From contig NZ_LWBU01000179.1 of NCBI RefSeq assembly GCF_001646665.1, positions 130,759-194,758 of the forward strand: a stretch of DNA of 64,000 bases. Direction: 5' to 3'. Below are positions 53,359 through 62,159 of the stretch, piece by piece. Under the pieces are notes generated by a model. The model made no database searches. It saw nothing but the letters and a program-made list of their open reading frames with translations, and was not told the DNA's origin. A program made the position numbers and the translations under genes. Each line of letters opens with the position of its first letter. The stretch's first letter is position 1. The DNA is from Streptomyces noursei (GTDB lineage: Bacteria; Actinomycetota; Actinomycetes; Streptomycetales; Streptomycetaceae).

Positions 53359-55554
53359 ATGAAGATCCGCACCGCCTTCCCGTACGAGACGGTCCACGAG
53401 GACGTCCGCATCCCCCTGCCGGACGGCACGCGGCTCTACGCCCGCGTCTGGCGCCCGCTCACCGTCGGGCCGGGCGCGCCCGTCCCGGCCCTCCTCGAGT
53501 ACGACCCGTGCCGGCTGACCGACTGGACCGCGCCCCGCGACCGGCAGCGCCACCCCTGGTACGCGGGCCACGGCTACGCCTCGGTACGGGTGGACGCGCG
53601 CGGGCACGGCAACAGCGGGGGCCTGCCCGGCGACGAGCACTCGGGGACGGACGCCGCCGACGCCGCCGAGGTGGTCGCCTGGCTCGCCGCCCGGCCGTGG
53701 TGCGACGGCCGGGTCGGCATGTTCGGCATCGGGCGGGGCGGCGCCACGGCGCTGGGGGTCGCCGCGCTCAGCCCCGAGCCGCTGGGGGCGGTCGTCGCCG
53801 TCTGCTGTCCCGACGGGCGGTACGGCGGCGGGGACCCGGGGCCGGACCGGCCGGACTGGCCTTCCGGACCGGACTGGCCTTCCGGACCGGACGGACCGGA
53901 CGGGCCGTGCTCCGCGGCCGGGCCGCCCGCCCGGGCGGCCGCGCTGCTCGCCCTCGCCGCCCGGCCGCCCGACCCCCTGTACGTCGGTGACGCGTGGCGC
54001 GAGATGTGGCTGGCCCGGCTGGAGGCGCTGGTGCCGCCGGTGCACGCCCGGCTCGCGCGCTCCTCCGGCGACGCCGCCGGGCCGCCCGGAGCCCCCGGCT
54101 CCGTGCGGGCGGCCGTCCTCGCGGTGGGCGGGTGGCACGACCCGTACCGCGACACCGTCCTGCGGCTGGTCGAGCAGCTGCCGGGCGACCGGGTGCGGGG
54201 CATCATCGGGCCGTGGACGCACCAGTACCCGGACCGGGAGCGGCCGCCCGGCCCGGCGATCGGCTTCCTCCAGGAGACGCTGCGCTGGTGGGACCACCAC
54301 CTGAGGGACGAGCCCACCGGGGTGATGGCCGAGCCGCTGCTCCGGTCCTGGATCGGCGGCCCGGCCCTCCGCACCGGCGCCCACCCGCCGCCCGCGGCCC
54401 CCGCGGAGCCCGGCGCCCCCGCCGAACCGGCCGGCACCGTGCCCGAACCGCCCACCCCGGCCACCGCCGAACCGGTCACCTCCGGCCGCTGGGTCGGCGA
54501 CCCGGGCTGGCCGTCCCCGCACATCACCCCGGTGACGTACGCCCTCCAGGGCGCGCCCGTCCTCGTCCGCTCCCCCCAGCACACCGGCCTGGACGCCGGG
54601 CCCCTCGTCCCGCCCGGAGAGCCCACCGGCGGCCCCGCCGGCGACCCCGCCCCCGGCACCGGGGACGGCGCCCGCGACGACCCGGACGACCCGTACGGCG
54701 GCACCGCCGACCTGCCGCCCGACCAGCGCGCCGAGGACGCCCACGCGGCCTGCTTCGACTTCCCCGTGCCCCCGGACGGCGCGCCCGTCGAGATCCTCGG
54801 GCGGCCCCTGGTCTCCCTCACCCTGCGCGGCGGGGGGCCCGGCGGGCAGGTCGTGGCACGGCTCTGCGACATCGCGCCGGACGGCTCGTCCACCCTCGTG
54901 ACGCGGGGCGCGCTGCGCCTGCCCGCCGGGCCGGAGGGCCGCCGGGAACACGTCGTCGAACTGCACGGCGCCGGGCACGCCTTCCCGCCCGGCCACCGCG
55001 TCCGGCTCGCGGTCTCCTCCGCGTACTGGCCCTGGATCTGGCCCGGCCCTTGGGACACCGGGTTCACCCTCGACCCCGCCGCCTGCTCCCTGCGGCTCCC
55101 GGTCCGCCGGCCGGCTCCCGGCACCGTCGTCCTCGGGGAGCCGGAGCAGGCCGAGCCCCTCGGGGTCACCGTCCCGGCCGCGCTGGACGACAGCGAGACC
55201 CGGCGCCCCGCGCGGCTCGTCGTCCGGGACGTCGCCAGGGGCGAGTGGCGCCTGGAGGAAAGCCCCCGCCAGGACGGCGCCCGCGCCTACCCCGACGGCC
55301 TGGAGATCGACGAGGACACCCTGGACACCGCCGTCATCACCGAGCGCGATCCGCTCTCCGCCCGCACCCGCTCGCGGTGGCGGATCCGGCTGCACCGCCC
55401 GGACCTGCCCTGGAGCGTCACCGTCGACACCCGCTCCGAGATCAGCTGCGACGCCACCCACTTCCTCGCCACCGACGAGGTGATCTGCGCGGAAGGCACC
55501 GAGGTCCTCTTCCACCACACCTGGGAGAAGCGCGTCGCCCGCGCGCCGGGCTGA
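53359..55554 (+). CDS. CocE/NonD-type alpha/beta hydrolase lacking the serine nucleophile
   Basis: 731 residues of the X-Pro dipeptidyl-peptidase/CocE family: a catalytic alpha/beta domain (TRLYARVWRPL; HGYASVRVDARGHGNSGG), then a C-terminal jelly-roll domain from about residue 450 (FPPGHRVRLAVSSAYWPWIW). The acid and base are present (Asp261 in GGWHDPY, His288 in GPWTHQY). The nucleophile elbow, normally G-x-S-x-G-G, reads GIGRGG with Gly125 where Ser is needed. Long Pro/Gly/Ala-rich insertions lie at about 160-185, 335-375 and 415-445. ATG at 53359. Confidence 0.85.
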   Translation: MKIRTAFPYETVHEDVRIPLPDGTRLYARVWRPLTVGPGAPVPALLEYDPCRLTDWTAPRDRQRHPWYAGHGYASVRVDARGHGNSGGLPGDEHSGTDAADAAEVVAWLAARPWCDGRVGMFGIGRGGATALGVAALSPEPLGAVVAVCCPDGRYGGGDPGPDRPDWPSGPDWPSGPDGPDGPCSAAGPPARAAALLALAARPPDPLYVGDAWREMWLARLEALVPPVHARLARSSGDAAGPPGAPGSVRAAVLAVGGWHDPYRDTVLRLVEQLPGDRVRGIIGPWTHQYPDRERPPGPAIGFLQETLRWWDHHLRDEPTGVMAEPLLRSWIGGPALRTGAHPPPAAPAEPGAPAEPAGTVPEPPTPATAEPVTSGRWVGDPGWPSPHITPVTYALQGAPVLVRSPQHTGLDAGPLVPPGEPTGGPAGDPAPGTGDGARDDPDDPYGGTADLPPDQRAEDAHAACFDFPVPPDGAPVEILGRPLVSLTLRGGGPGGQVVARLCDIAPDGSSTLVTRGALRLPAGPEGRREHVVELHGAGHAFPPGHRVRLAVSSAYWPWIWPGPWDTGFTLDPAACSLRLPVRRPAPGTVVLGEPEQAEPLGVTVPAALDDSETRRPARLVVRDVARGEWRLEESPRQDGARAYPDGLEIDEDTLDTAVITERDPLSARTRSRWRIRLHRPDLPWSVTVDTRSEISCDATHFLATDEVICAEGTEVLFHHTWEKRVARAPG
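53854..53889. repeat. 18-bp in-frame duplication in the CocE-like gene
   Basis: Two identical head-to-tail copies of GACTGGCCTTCCGGACCG encode the DWPSGP repeat of a loop insertion. Confidence 0.9.
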
Positions 55555-55597
55555 TCTAACGTGTCCCCCACACACGTGGAAAGCGAGGCAAGCACCG

Positions 55598-56824
55598 ATG
55601 CCCGAGCAGAGCCCGCTCGACCTGGCCGAAGGCGATCCCTTCGGTCCGCACAACCTGCCGTACGGCGTCTTCACCACCGCGGACGAACCGGGCCGCCGCC
55701 GGCTCGGCGTCCGCATCGGCGACCACGTCCTGGACGCGGGGGCCGCGGCGCACGCGCTGGGTTCGCCGTACGCGGCGCTGCTGGCCCGGCCCAGCCTGAA
55801 CCCGCTGCTCGCCGCCGGCCGCACCGCCTGGCGCGACGTCCGCCGCGCCCTCACCGCCTGGGTGACCGTCCCGGCGCACCGCCCGGACATAGAGCCGCTG
55901 CTGCACCCGCTCGGCGAGGTCACCCTGCACCTGCCGTACGAGGTCGCGGACTACGTCGACTTCTACGCCTCCGAGCACCACGCCACCAACGTCGGCCGGA
56001 TCTTCCGCCCGGACGGTGAGCCGCTCACCCCCAACTGGAAGCACCTGCCGATCGGCTACCACGGCCGCTCCGGCACGGTCGTCGTGTCCGGTACCGACAT
56101 CACGCGCCCCGCCGGGCAGCGCAAGGCGCCCGCGGACCCCGCGCCCGTCTTCGGGCCGTCCGTCAAGCTGGACATCGAGGCGGAGGTCGGCTTCCTCGTC
56201 GGCACCCCCTCGGAGCTCGGCCGGTCCGTGCCGCTGGCCTCCTTCCGCGACCACGTCTTCGGCCTGACGCTGCTCAACGACTGGTCGGCGCGCGACGTCC
56301 AGGCGTGGGAGTACGTCCCCCTCGGCCCGTTCCTGGGCAAGTCCTTCGCGACCTCCGTGTCCGCCTGGGTGACCCCGCTGGAGGCCCTGGACGCCGCCCG
56401 GGTGGCGCCGCCCGCCCGTGACTTCCCCCTCCTGCCGTACCTGGACGACAGCTCCGACGAGGAGCCGGGCGGGTTCGACCTGCGCATCACGGTGCGCATC
56501 AACGGCGAGACGGTCTCCGAGCCGCCGTTCTCCTCCATGTACTGGACGGCCGCCCAGCAGCTGGCGCACATGACGGTCAACGGCGCCTCCCTGCGGACCG
56601 GCGACCTCTTCGGCTCCGGCACGGTCAGCGGCCCCGAGGTGCACCAGCGCGGTTCGCTGCTGGAGCTGACCTGGAACGGGCAGGAGCCGCTGGAGCTGTC
56701 CACCGGCAAGCGGACGTTCCTGGAAGACGGGGACGAGGTCACCCTCACGGCGTGGGCGCCCGGCCCGGACGGCACGAAGGTCGGCCTCGGCGAGGTCACC
56801 GGCCGGATCGTTCCGGCGCACTGA
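55598..56824 (+). CDS. fahA: Fumarylacetoacetase
   Basis: Last step of tyrosine/homogentisate breakdown: fumarylacetoacetate to fumarate and acetoacetate. 408 residues. Against mouse FAH with a constant offset of five, the metal and catalytic residues are all kept: Asp121, His128, Glu194, Glu196, Asp228 and Lys248. WKHLPIGYHGRSGTVVVSG and LLNDWSARDVQAWEYVPLGP are diagnostic. GTGGAAAG-type ribosome-binding site before ATG 55598. The other homogentisate-pathway genes are not in this window. Confidence 0.96.
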   Translation: MPEQSPLDLAEGDPFGPHNLPYGVFTTADEPGRRRLGVRIGDHVLDAGAAAHALGSPYAALLARPSLNPLLAAGRTAWRDVRRALTAWVTVPAHRPDIEPLLHPLGEVTLHLPYEVADYVDFYASEHHATNVGRIFRPDGEPLTPNWKHLPIGYHGRSGTVVVSGTDITRPAGQRKAPADPAPVFGPSVKLDIEAEVGFLVGTPSELGRSVPLASFRDHVFGLTLLNDWSARDVQAWEYVPLGPFLGKSFATSVSAWVTPLEALDAARVAPPARDFPLLPYLDDSSDEEPGGFDLRITVRINGETVSEPPFSSMYWTAAQQLAHMTVNGASLRTGDLFGSGTVSGPEVHQRGSLLELTWNGQEPLELSTGKRTFLEDGDEVTLTAWAPGPDGTKVGLGEVTGRIVPAH

Positions 56825-56846
56825 TCCGGCACGGCCCGCCGCGCCC

Positions 56847-56922
56847 GGCCCCGACCGCCCGGCCCCGACCGCCGCCCGGAGCCGGGGCGGCGGGAGCCGG
56901 GGCGGCGGGAGCCGGGGCGGCG
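56847..56922. repeat. Two short GC-rich tandem repeats
   Basis: Two copies of a 14-bp unit (GGCCCCGACCGCCC, about 56847-56875) followed by three perfect copies of a 15-bp unit (GGAGCCGGGGCGGCG, 56878-56922), all non-coding, in the convergent intergenic region. Confidence 0.85.
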
Positions 56923-56941
56923 GGAGCCCCCGGAGTACCAC

Positions 56942-56969
56942 GGGCCGGAGCACCCGGGTGCTCCGGCCC
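56942..56969. terminator. 28-base perfect palindrome, bidirectional terminator
   Basis: A perfect palindrome (half-site GGGCCGGAGCACCC, 56942-56955) between the convergent fahA and dioxygenase genes. It would fold to a 12-bp stem with a 4-base loop on either strand. Confidence 0.75.
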
Positions 56970-56986
56970 CGGCCGGCGAAGGCGCG

Positions 56987-57799
56987 TCAGCCGGCCCGCC
57001 ACAGGGCCGGTGCGCGCGGCGGCTCCCAGCCCGGCTGCGCGGTGTGGCCCTGGAGGCAGGTGTACGCCGCTCCCCCGTACGTGACGCGGTCGCCCGGCCG
57101 GTACGCGGTGCCCACCGCCCACGTGGATCCGCCGGGCGGCGGGGTGGTGGGCCCGGGGCCCGGTGTCTGCGGCACGTCCAGCACGAAGTCGAACGCCGCC
57201 TCCCGCCCTCCGCCCGCGTCCCGCACGGTCATCAGCAGCCGCGGGTCGAACAGCGCGTCGGTGTTGTTGCGCGGCTCACCCGGGAAGTACAGCTGCGTCG
57301 TCAGCACCGGCCGGCCGGGCGCCTGGAGCTTGACGTGCAGGTGCCGGGTGCGGCCCGGGTACAGCCCCGGCACGATGGTGGTGAGCGTGAACGCCCCGCC
57401 CTCGCCGGTGAACTGGTGCCCCCGGAAGCGGAAGCCCACGTTGTCGTAGGCCCCGTTGACGTCGGCCTGCCAGAAGTCCAGCAGTACGCCGCTGAGCGGC
57501 CGGCAGGCGAGCCCGAAGACGTAGCCCGTGACGGTGAGCCGCACACCGGGGGTGTTGGACTCCAGCAGGGAGGTGCGGCGGGGCGAGTTCGGCTTGAAGT
57601 AGGGCCCTTCCATCTGCGGCGGTGTCGGATCGTCACCGTCGTCGCAGGAAGGGGTGAGCGGGGGTGCCGCGCCGTTCGTGGTGCCGTCCGCCGTGACCGT
57701 ACGGGCGAGCGCCGGTACGCCCATCAGCGCGGCGGGCGTGGCGACGCCGGCGGCGAGCGCGGCGCGCAGCACGGTCTTTCGGCTCGGGTGTCCGTCCAT
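56987..57799 (-). CDS. Secreted intradiol ring-cleavage dioxygenase with C-terminal carbohydrate-binding module
   Basis: 270 residues. An N-terminal Tat-like signal (SRKTVLRAALAAGVATPAAL...ALA) is followed by an intradiol dioxygenase domain, shorter than catechol 1,2-dioxygenases. The Fe(III) ligands are Tyr67 (EGPYFKP), Tyr147 (PGLYPGR), and His153 and His155 (RHLHVK). After a PGPGPTTPPPGGS linker, residues about 226-270 (VGTAYRPGDRVTYGGAAYTC, LQGHTAQPGWEPP) match a CBM5/12 chitin/polysaccharide-binding module. This layout is known in Streptomyces for extracellular enzymes that cleave lignin-type catechols. Downstream of the AraC gene by 40 bases. Confidence 0.9.
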   Translation of the reverse strand: MDGHPSRKTVLRAALAAGVATPAALMGVPALARTVTADGTTNGAAPPLTPSCDDGDDPTPPQMEGPYFKPNSPRRTSLLESNTPGVRLTVTGYVFGLACRPLSGVLLDFWQADVNGAYDNVGFRFRGHQFTGEGGAFTLTTIVPGLYPGRTRHLHVKLQAPGRPVLTTQLYFPGEPRNNTDALFDPRLLMTVRDAGGGREAAFDFVLDVPQTPGPGPTTPPPGGSTWAVGTAYRPGDRVTYGGAAYTCLQGHTAQPGWEPPRAPALWRAG

Positions 57800-57839
57800 G
57801 CCTGCTCCTTGGAAGGGGGCGTCGGGGATGGCTCCGAAC

Positions 57840-58802
57840 CTACGCAGCCGGTTCCGGGCGGGCGATGGACGCGATCCGGTGGTCGTGGTGAATACCGCCG
57901 CCGTCCGCCTCGCCGCCGCGCCGGAACGCGCCGGGGCTCAGCCCGGTCTCCCGCCGGAAGAAGCGGCAGAAGTACGCCGGGTCGGCGAACCCGACGCGAG
58001 CCGCGACCTGGCGCACCGTCAGCCCGGTGTGCGTCAGCAGCCGCTTGGCCTCGTGGGTGCGGGCCTCCCGGACCAGTTGGCCCGGGGTCCGGCCGGTGGC
58101 GGTCTTGACGGCCTCGGTGAGGTAGCCGGCCGTGACGCCGATGCGGTCGGCGCACGCGCGGACCGACCACAGCCCGGGGTCGCTGCGGGCGAGGAGCCGG
58201 GCGAAGGCGTCCGCGACCGCTGCGGGACGGGTGGCGCCGGGGGCGGCGGGAGCGACGGCGGGGACGGGCAGCCGGGCGGCCCGGACGACGAGGACGTGCA
58301 GCAGGGCCCTCAGGACGCTCTGGAACCCCTCGGCCCCGCGCCGGTACTCGTCGTGGAGGTCGGCCGTCAGACGGGCGATCCGGTCGTGCTCGTGGTCGTC
58401 GAGCGTCAGCCAGGGGCGTTCGGCGAAGCCCCGCAGCACCTCCCGGTCGCCGGGGTGGTCGAGGAGGAAGTCCTCGGTGAAGAGGACCACCGTTCCGTCG
58501 AGCCCCACCGCGTCCTCCCAGTGGTGGACCTGCCCCGGTGCGATCACGCACAGGTGGGGCGGGGCGAGTTCCCAGCGGGCGAGGTCCAGCACGTGCGTGC
58601 CGGTTCCGGCGGTGACGTGGACGATCTCGTAGAAGGTGTGCCGGTGCGGGAAGTCGGCCCTCGACATGGGCCCGATGGTGTCGAAGCTGCCGATCGCGAA
58701 CGGCAGGGCGTTGGGCATGGGCACTTCGAGGCGGTGCATGGGCAGGACGCCCTCCTCGGGTGCGGTGCAGGGCGTTCCGGGTAATACGGTGGTGCCGCGC
58801 AT
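57840..58802 (-). CDS. AraC-family transcriptional regulator
   Basis: 320 residues from ATG 58802, chosen for the AAGGGGAG six bases upstream; ATG 58737 (MHRLEVPMPNALPF) is an alternative. The N-terminal cupin ligand domain (HRHTFYEIVHVTAGTGTHVL, APGQVHHWED) is followed by a double helix-turn-helix: SVRACADRIGVTAGYLTEAV and LTVRQVAARVGFADPAYFCR, then FFRRETGLSPGAFRR. Same strand as and just upstream of the dioxygenase gene, so it is probably its activator, sensing an aromatic compound. Confidence 0.92.
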   Translation of the reverse strand: MRGTTVLPGTPCTAPEEGVLPMHRLEVPMPNALPFAIGSFDTIGPMSRADFPHRHTFYEIVHVTAGTGTHVLDLARWELAPPHLCVIAPGQVHHWEDAVGLDGTVVLFTEDFLLDHPGDREVLRGFAERPWLTLDDHEHDRIARLTADLHDEYRRGAEGFQSVLRALLHVLVVRAARLPVPAVAPAAPGATRPAAVADAFARLLARSDPGLWSVRACADRIGVTAGYLTEAVKTATGRTPGQLVREARTHEAKRLLTHTGLTVRQVAARVGFADPAYFCRFFRRETGLSPGAFRRGGEADGGGIHHDHRIASIARPEPAA

Positions 58803-58860
58803 CGTTCGCTCCCCTTCATTTGGTCCAGACCAATTCGACGGTGCCACGATGGCACGCGTA

Positions 58861-58900
58861 CGCAGGGCCCGGCACCCCCACTGGGGTACCGGGCCCTGCG
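58861..58900 (-). terminator. Terminator of the main nuo operon
   Basis: A 12-bp stem (arms 58861-58872 and 58889-58900) with an inner ACCCC/GGGGT stem, 21 bases past the nuoN stop. Confidence 0.8.
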
Positions 58901-58921
58901 CGACGGCCTGCCGGCCGGTTC

Positions 58922-60586
58922 TCAGCGGACGAAGACGCTCGCCTGTCCGGCGAGGTCCAGGAAGTACTGGGGCGCCACGCCCAGTGCCAGGGTGACGGCG
59001 ACGCCCACGGCGATCGTCGTCATCGTCAGCGGCGACGGCACGGCGACCGTCGGCCCCTCCGGCTTCGGTTCGCTGAAGAACATCAGCACGATGACCCTGA
59101 TGTAGAAGAACGCGGCGATCGCCGAGGAGATCACACCGATGACCACCAGAGCACCCGCGCCGCCCTCCGCCGCCGCCTTGAAGACGGCGAACTTGCCGGA
59201 GAACCCGGAGGTGAGCGGAATGCCGGCGAAGGCGAGCAGGAACACCGCGAAGACGGCCGCGACGAGCGGTGAACGCCTGCCGAGTCCGGCCCACTTGGAC
59301 AGGTGGGTCGCCTCCCCGCCCGCGTCGCGCACCAGGGTGACGACGGCGAAGGCCCCCACCGTCACGAACGAGTACGCGCCGAGGTAGAACAGCACGGACG
59401 ACACCCCGTCGGGAGTCGCGGCGATGACACCGGCGAGGATGAACCCGGCGTGGGCGATCGACGAGTAGGCCAGCAGCCGCTTGATGTCGGTCTGGGTGAT
59501 GGCGACGATCGCGCCGGCCAGCATGGTGACGATGGCGACGCCCCACATGACGGGCCGCCAGTCCCAGCGCAGTCCGGGCAGCACCACGTACAGCAGCCGC
59601 AGCATCGCGCCGAACGCCGCGACCTTGGTGGCGGCCGCCATGAAGCCGGTGACCGGCGTGGGGGCGCCCTGGTAGACGTCCGGGGTCCACATGTGGAACG
59701 GCACCGCGCCGACCTTGAACAGCAGGCCCATCAGCACCATGGCGAACCCGATGAGCAGCAGCACGTCGTTGCCCATGGTCTGTGCGAGCGCCGGGGTGAT
59801 GTCGGACACCGACCCGTCCACCACGTCGGCGATCCGGGCGTACGACACGGAGCCCGCGTACCCGTACATCAGCGCGACGCCGAACAGCAGGAACGCCGAC
59901 GAGAAGGCGCCCAGCAGGAAGTACTTCACGGCGGCTTCCTGCGACATCAGCCGCTTGCGGCGGGCCACCGCGCACAGCAGGTACAGCGGCAGGGAGAAGA
60001 CCTCCAGCGCGATGAAGAGCGTCAGCAGGTCGTTGGCGGCCGGGAAGACGAGCATGCCGCCGACGGCGAACAGCACCAGGGGGAAGACCTCGGTGGTGGT
60101 GAACCCGGCCTTGACGGCGGCCTTCTCCTGCTCGCTGCCCGGTACGGCGGCGGCCTCGGCGGCGAAGGAGTCGACCCGGTGCCCGTGGTGGGCGGGGTCG
60201 AGCCGCCGTTCGGCGAAGGTGAACACGGCGACCAGGGAGGTCAGCAGGATGGTGCCCTGGAGGAACAGGGCCGGACCGTCGACCGCGATCGCGCCCATCG
60301 CGACGATGCCGGCCTTGGTGGTGGCGTGGCCGCCGGCCGCCAGGGCGACGACGGCCGCGAAGGCGGCGGCCAGCGCCACGACGGTCAGGAACACCTGGGC
60401 GTGGTAGCGGGCCCGGCGCGGCACGAAGGCCTCCAGCAGCACGCCCACCACGGCGGCGCCCACCACGATCAGCGTGGGTGCCAGCTGGGCGTACTCGATG
60501 GCCGGTGCCCCGATCCTGTCGGCGGCGGCCGGTTCCGCCGCCGTCGTCCACAGGCTGTGGACAGCCACTGCGGCTGATGCGCTCAC
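58922..60586 (-). CDS. nuoN: NADH-quinone oxidoreductase subunit N
   Basis: 554 residues, about 14 transmembrane helices. Antiporter-like motifs are LFIALEVFSLPLYLLCAVAR (Glu), VLMGLLFKVGAVPFHMWTPD (Lys), and VYQGAPTPVTGFMAAATKVA. GTG 60586 overlaps the nuoM stop (GTGA). Last gene of the main nuo operon. Confidence 0.96.
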   Translation of the reverse strand: MSASAAVAVHSLWTTAAEPAAADRIGAPAIEYAQLAPTLIVVGAAVVGVLLEAFVPRRARYHAQVFLTVVALAAAFAAVVALAAGGHATTKAGIVAMGAIAVDGPALFLQGTILLTSLVAVFTFAERRLDPAHHGHRVDSFAAEAAAVPGSEQEKAAVKAGFTTTEVFPLVLFAVGGMLVFPAANDLLTLFIALEVFSLPLYLLCAVARRKRLMSQEAAVKYFLLGAFSSAFLLFGVALMYGYAGSVSYARIADVVDGSVSDITPALAQTMGNDVLLLIGFAMVLMGLLFKVGAVPFHMWTPDVYQGAPTPVTGFMAAATKVAAFGAMLRLLYVVLPGLRWDWRPVMWGVAIVTMLAGAIVAITQTDIKRLLAYSSIAHAGFILAGVIAATPDGVSSVLFYLGAYSFVTVGAFAVVTLVRDAGGEATHLSKWAGLGRRSPLVAAVFAVFLLAFAGIPLTSGFSGKFAVFKAAAEGGAGALVVIGVISSAIAAFFYIRVIVLMFFSEPKPEGPTVAVPSPLTMTTIAVGVAVTLALGVAPQYFLDLAGQASVFVR

Positions 60587-62154
60587 TTGGCCGCCTCCAC
60601 TTCCGGTCGCGGGTCCTTCTGCTGTACGTCGGACATGGTGTGCCGCACGGCCGGGTCGACGATCTCGGTCAGCGGCTTGGGGTAGACGCCCAGGACGAGC
60701 AGCAGGGCGATCAGCGGGGCGACCACCACCAGCTCGCGCGCCTTGAGGTCGGGCATCGCCCGCACCTCCTCCTTCACCGGCCCGGTCATCGTCCGCTGGT
60801 AGAGCACCAGCGTGTAGAGCGCGGCCAGCACGATGCCGGAGGTCGCGACGATGCCGGCCACCGGGTACCGGGCGAACGTGCCCACCAGGACCAGGAATTC
60901 GGAGACGAACGGCGCGAGGCCGGGCAGCGACAGCGTGGCCAGACCGCCCACCAGGAACGTCCCGGCGAGCACGGGCGCCACCTTCTGCACACCGCCGTAG
61001 TCGGCGATGAGGCGCGACCCGCGGCGCGTGATCAGGAAGCCGGCCACCAGCATCAGCGCGGCCGTCGAGATCCCGTGGTTGACCATGTACAGGGTGGCGC
61101 CGGACTGGCCCTGGCTGGTCATCGCGAAGATGCCCATGATGATGAAGCCGAAGTGGGAGATCGACGCGTAGGCGACCAGCCGCTTGATGTCGCGCTGGCC
61201 CACCGCGAGGAGCGCCCCGTACACGATGCTGATCAGCGCCAGCACGATGATCGCGGGCGTGGCCCACTTCGACGCCTCCGGGAAGAGCTGGAGGCAGAAG
61301 CGGAGCATCGCGAAGGTGCCGACCTTGTCGACCACGGCCGTGATGAGCACCGCCACCGGCGCGGTGGCCTCGCCCATGGCGTTGGGCAGCCAGGTGTGCA
61401 GCGGCCACAGCGGGGCCTTCACCGCGAAGGCGAAGAAGAACCCGAGGAACAGCAGCCGCTCGGTGTCGGTCGCCATCTCCAGCTCGCCGCTCGCCCGCGC
61501 CGCGGCGATCTCGGTGAGGGAGAAGTTGCCGGCGACGACGTACAGCCCGATGACGGCGGCCAGCATGATGAGCCCGCCGACCAGGTTGTAGAGGAGGAAC
61601 TTGACCGCGGCGTAGGACCGCTGGGCCGCCGCGTTCTCGTCGGTGCCCGTGTGCGCCCGGTCCCCGAAGCCGCCGATGAGGAAGTACATCGGGATGAGCA
61701 TGGCTTCGAAGAGGATGTAGAAGAGGAAGACGTCGGTGGCGGCGAAGGAGAGGATCACCATCGCCTCGACCATCAGGATCAGGGCGAAGAAGCCCTGGGT
61801 CGGCCGCCACCGCTTGGTCTGGGTCTCATAGGGGTCGGCGTCGTGCCAGCCGGCCAGGACGATGAACGGGATCAGCAGCGCGGTGAGCGCGATGAGCGCC
61901 ACCCCGATGCCGTCCACGCCCAGTTCGTACCGGACGCCGAAGTCGGCGATCCAGGCGTGGGACTCGGTGAGCTGGTAGCGCTCGCCGCCCGGTTCGAAGC
62001 GGACGGCCACGAGCGCGGCCAGGACGAGCGTGCCCAGGGAGACCAGCAGCGCGAGCCACTTGGCGGTCGTGCGGCGCGCGGCCGGGACGGCGGCGGTGAG
62101 GATCGCGCCGGCGGCCGGCAGGGCCGCCGTCACCGTCAGGAGGGGGAACGACAT
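60583..62154 (-). CDS. nuoM: NADH-quinone oxidoreductase subunit M
   Basis: 523 residues from ATG 62154 (MSFPLLTVTAALPAAGAI); a GTG at 62163 is in frame but lies too close to its ribosome-binding site. About 14 transmembrane helices, with FLFYILFEAMLIPMYFLIGG and FAFAVKAPLWPLHTWLPNAM. A proton-pumping subunit of the membrane arm. Confidence 0.96.
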   Translation of the reverse strand: MSFPLLTVTAALPAAGAILTAAVPAARRTTAKWLALLVSLGTLVLAALVAVRFEPGGERYQLTESHAWIADFGVRYELGVDGIGVALIALTALLIPFIVLAGWHDADPYETQTKRWRPTQGFFALILMVEAMVILSFAATDVFLFYILFEAMLIPMYFLIGGFGDRAHTGTDENAAAQRSYAAVKFLLYNLVGGLIMLAAVIGLYVVAGNFSLTEIAAARASGELEMATDTERLLFLGFFFAFAVKAPLWPLHTWLPNAMGEATAPVAVLITAVVDKVGTFAMLRFCLQLFPEASKWATPAIIVLALISIVYGALLAVGQRDIKRLVAYASISHFGFIIMGIFAMTSQGQSGATLYMVNHGISTAALMLVAGFLITRRGSRLIADYGGVQKVAPVLAGTFLVGGLATLSLPGLAPFVSEFLVLVGTFARYPVAGIVATSGIVLAALYTLVLYQRTMTGPVKEEVRAMPDLKARELVVVAPLIALLLVLGVYPKPLTEIVDPAVRHTMSDVQQKDPRPEVEAAK

Positions 62155-62159
62155 GGTGG

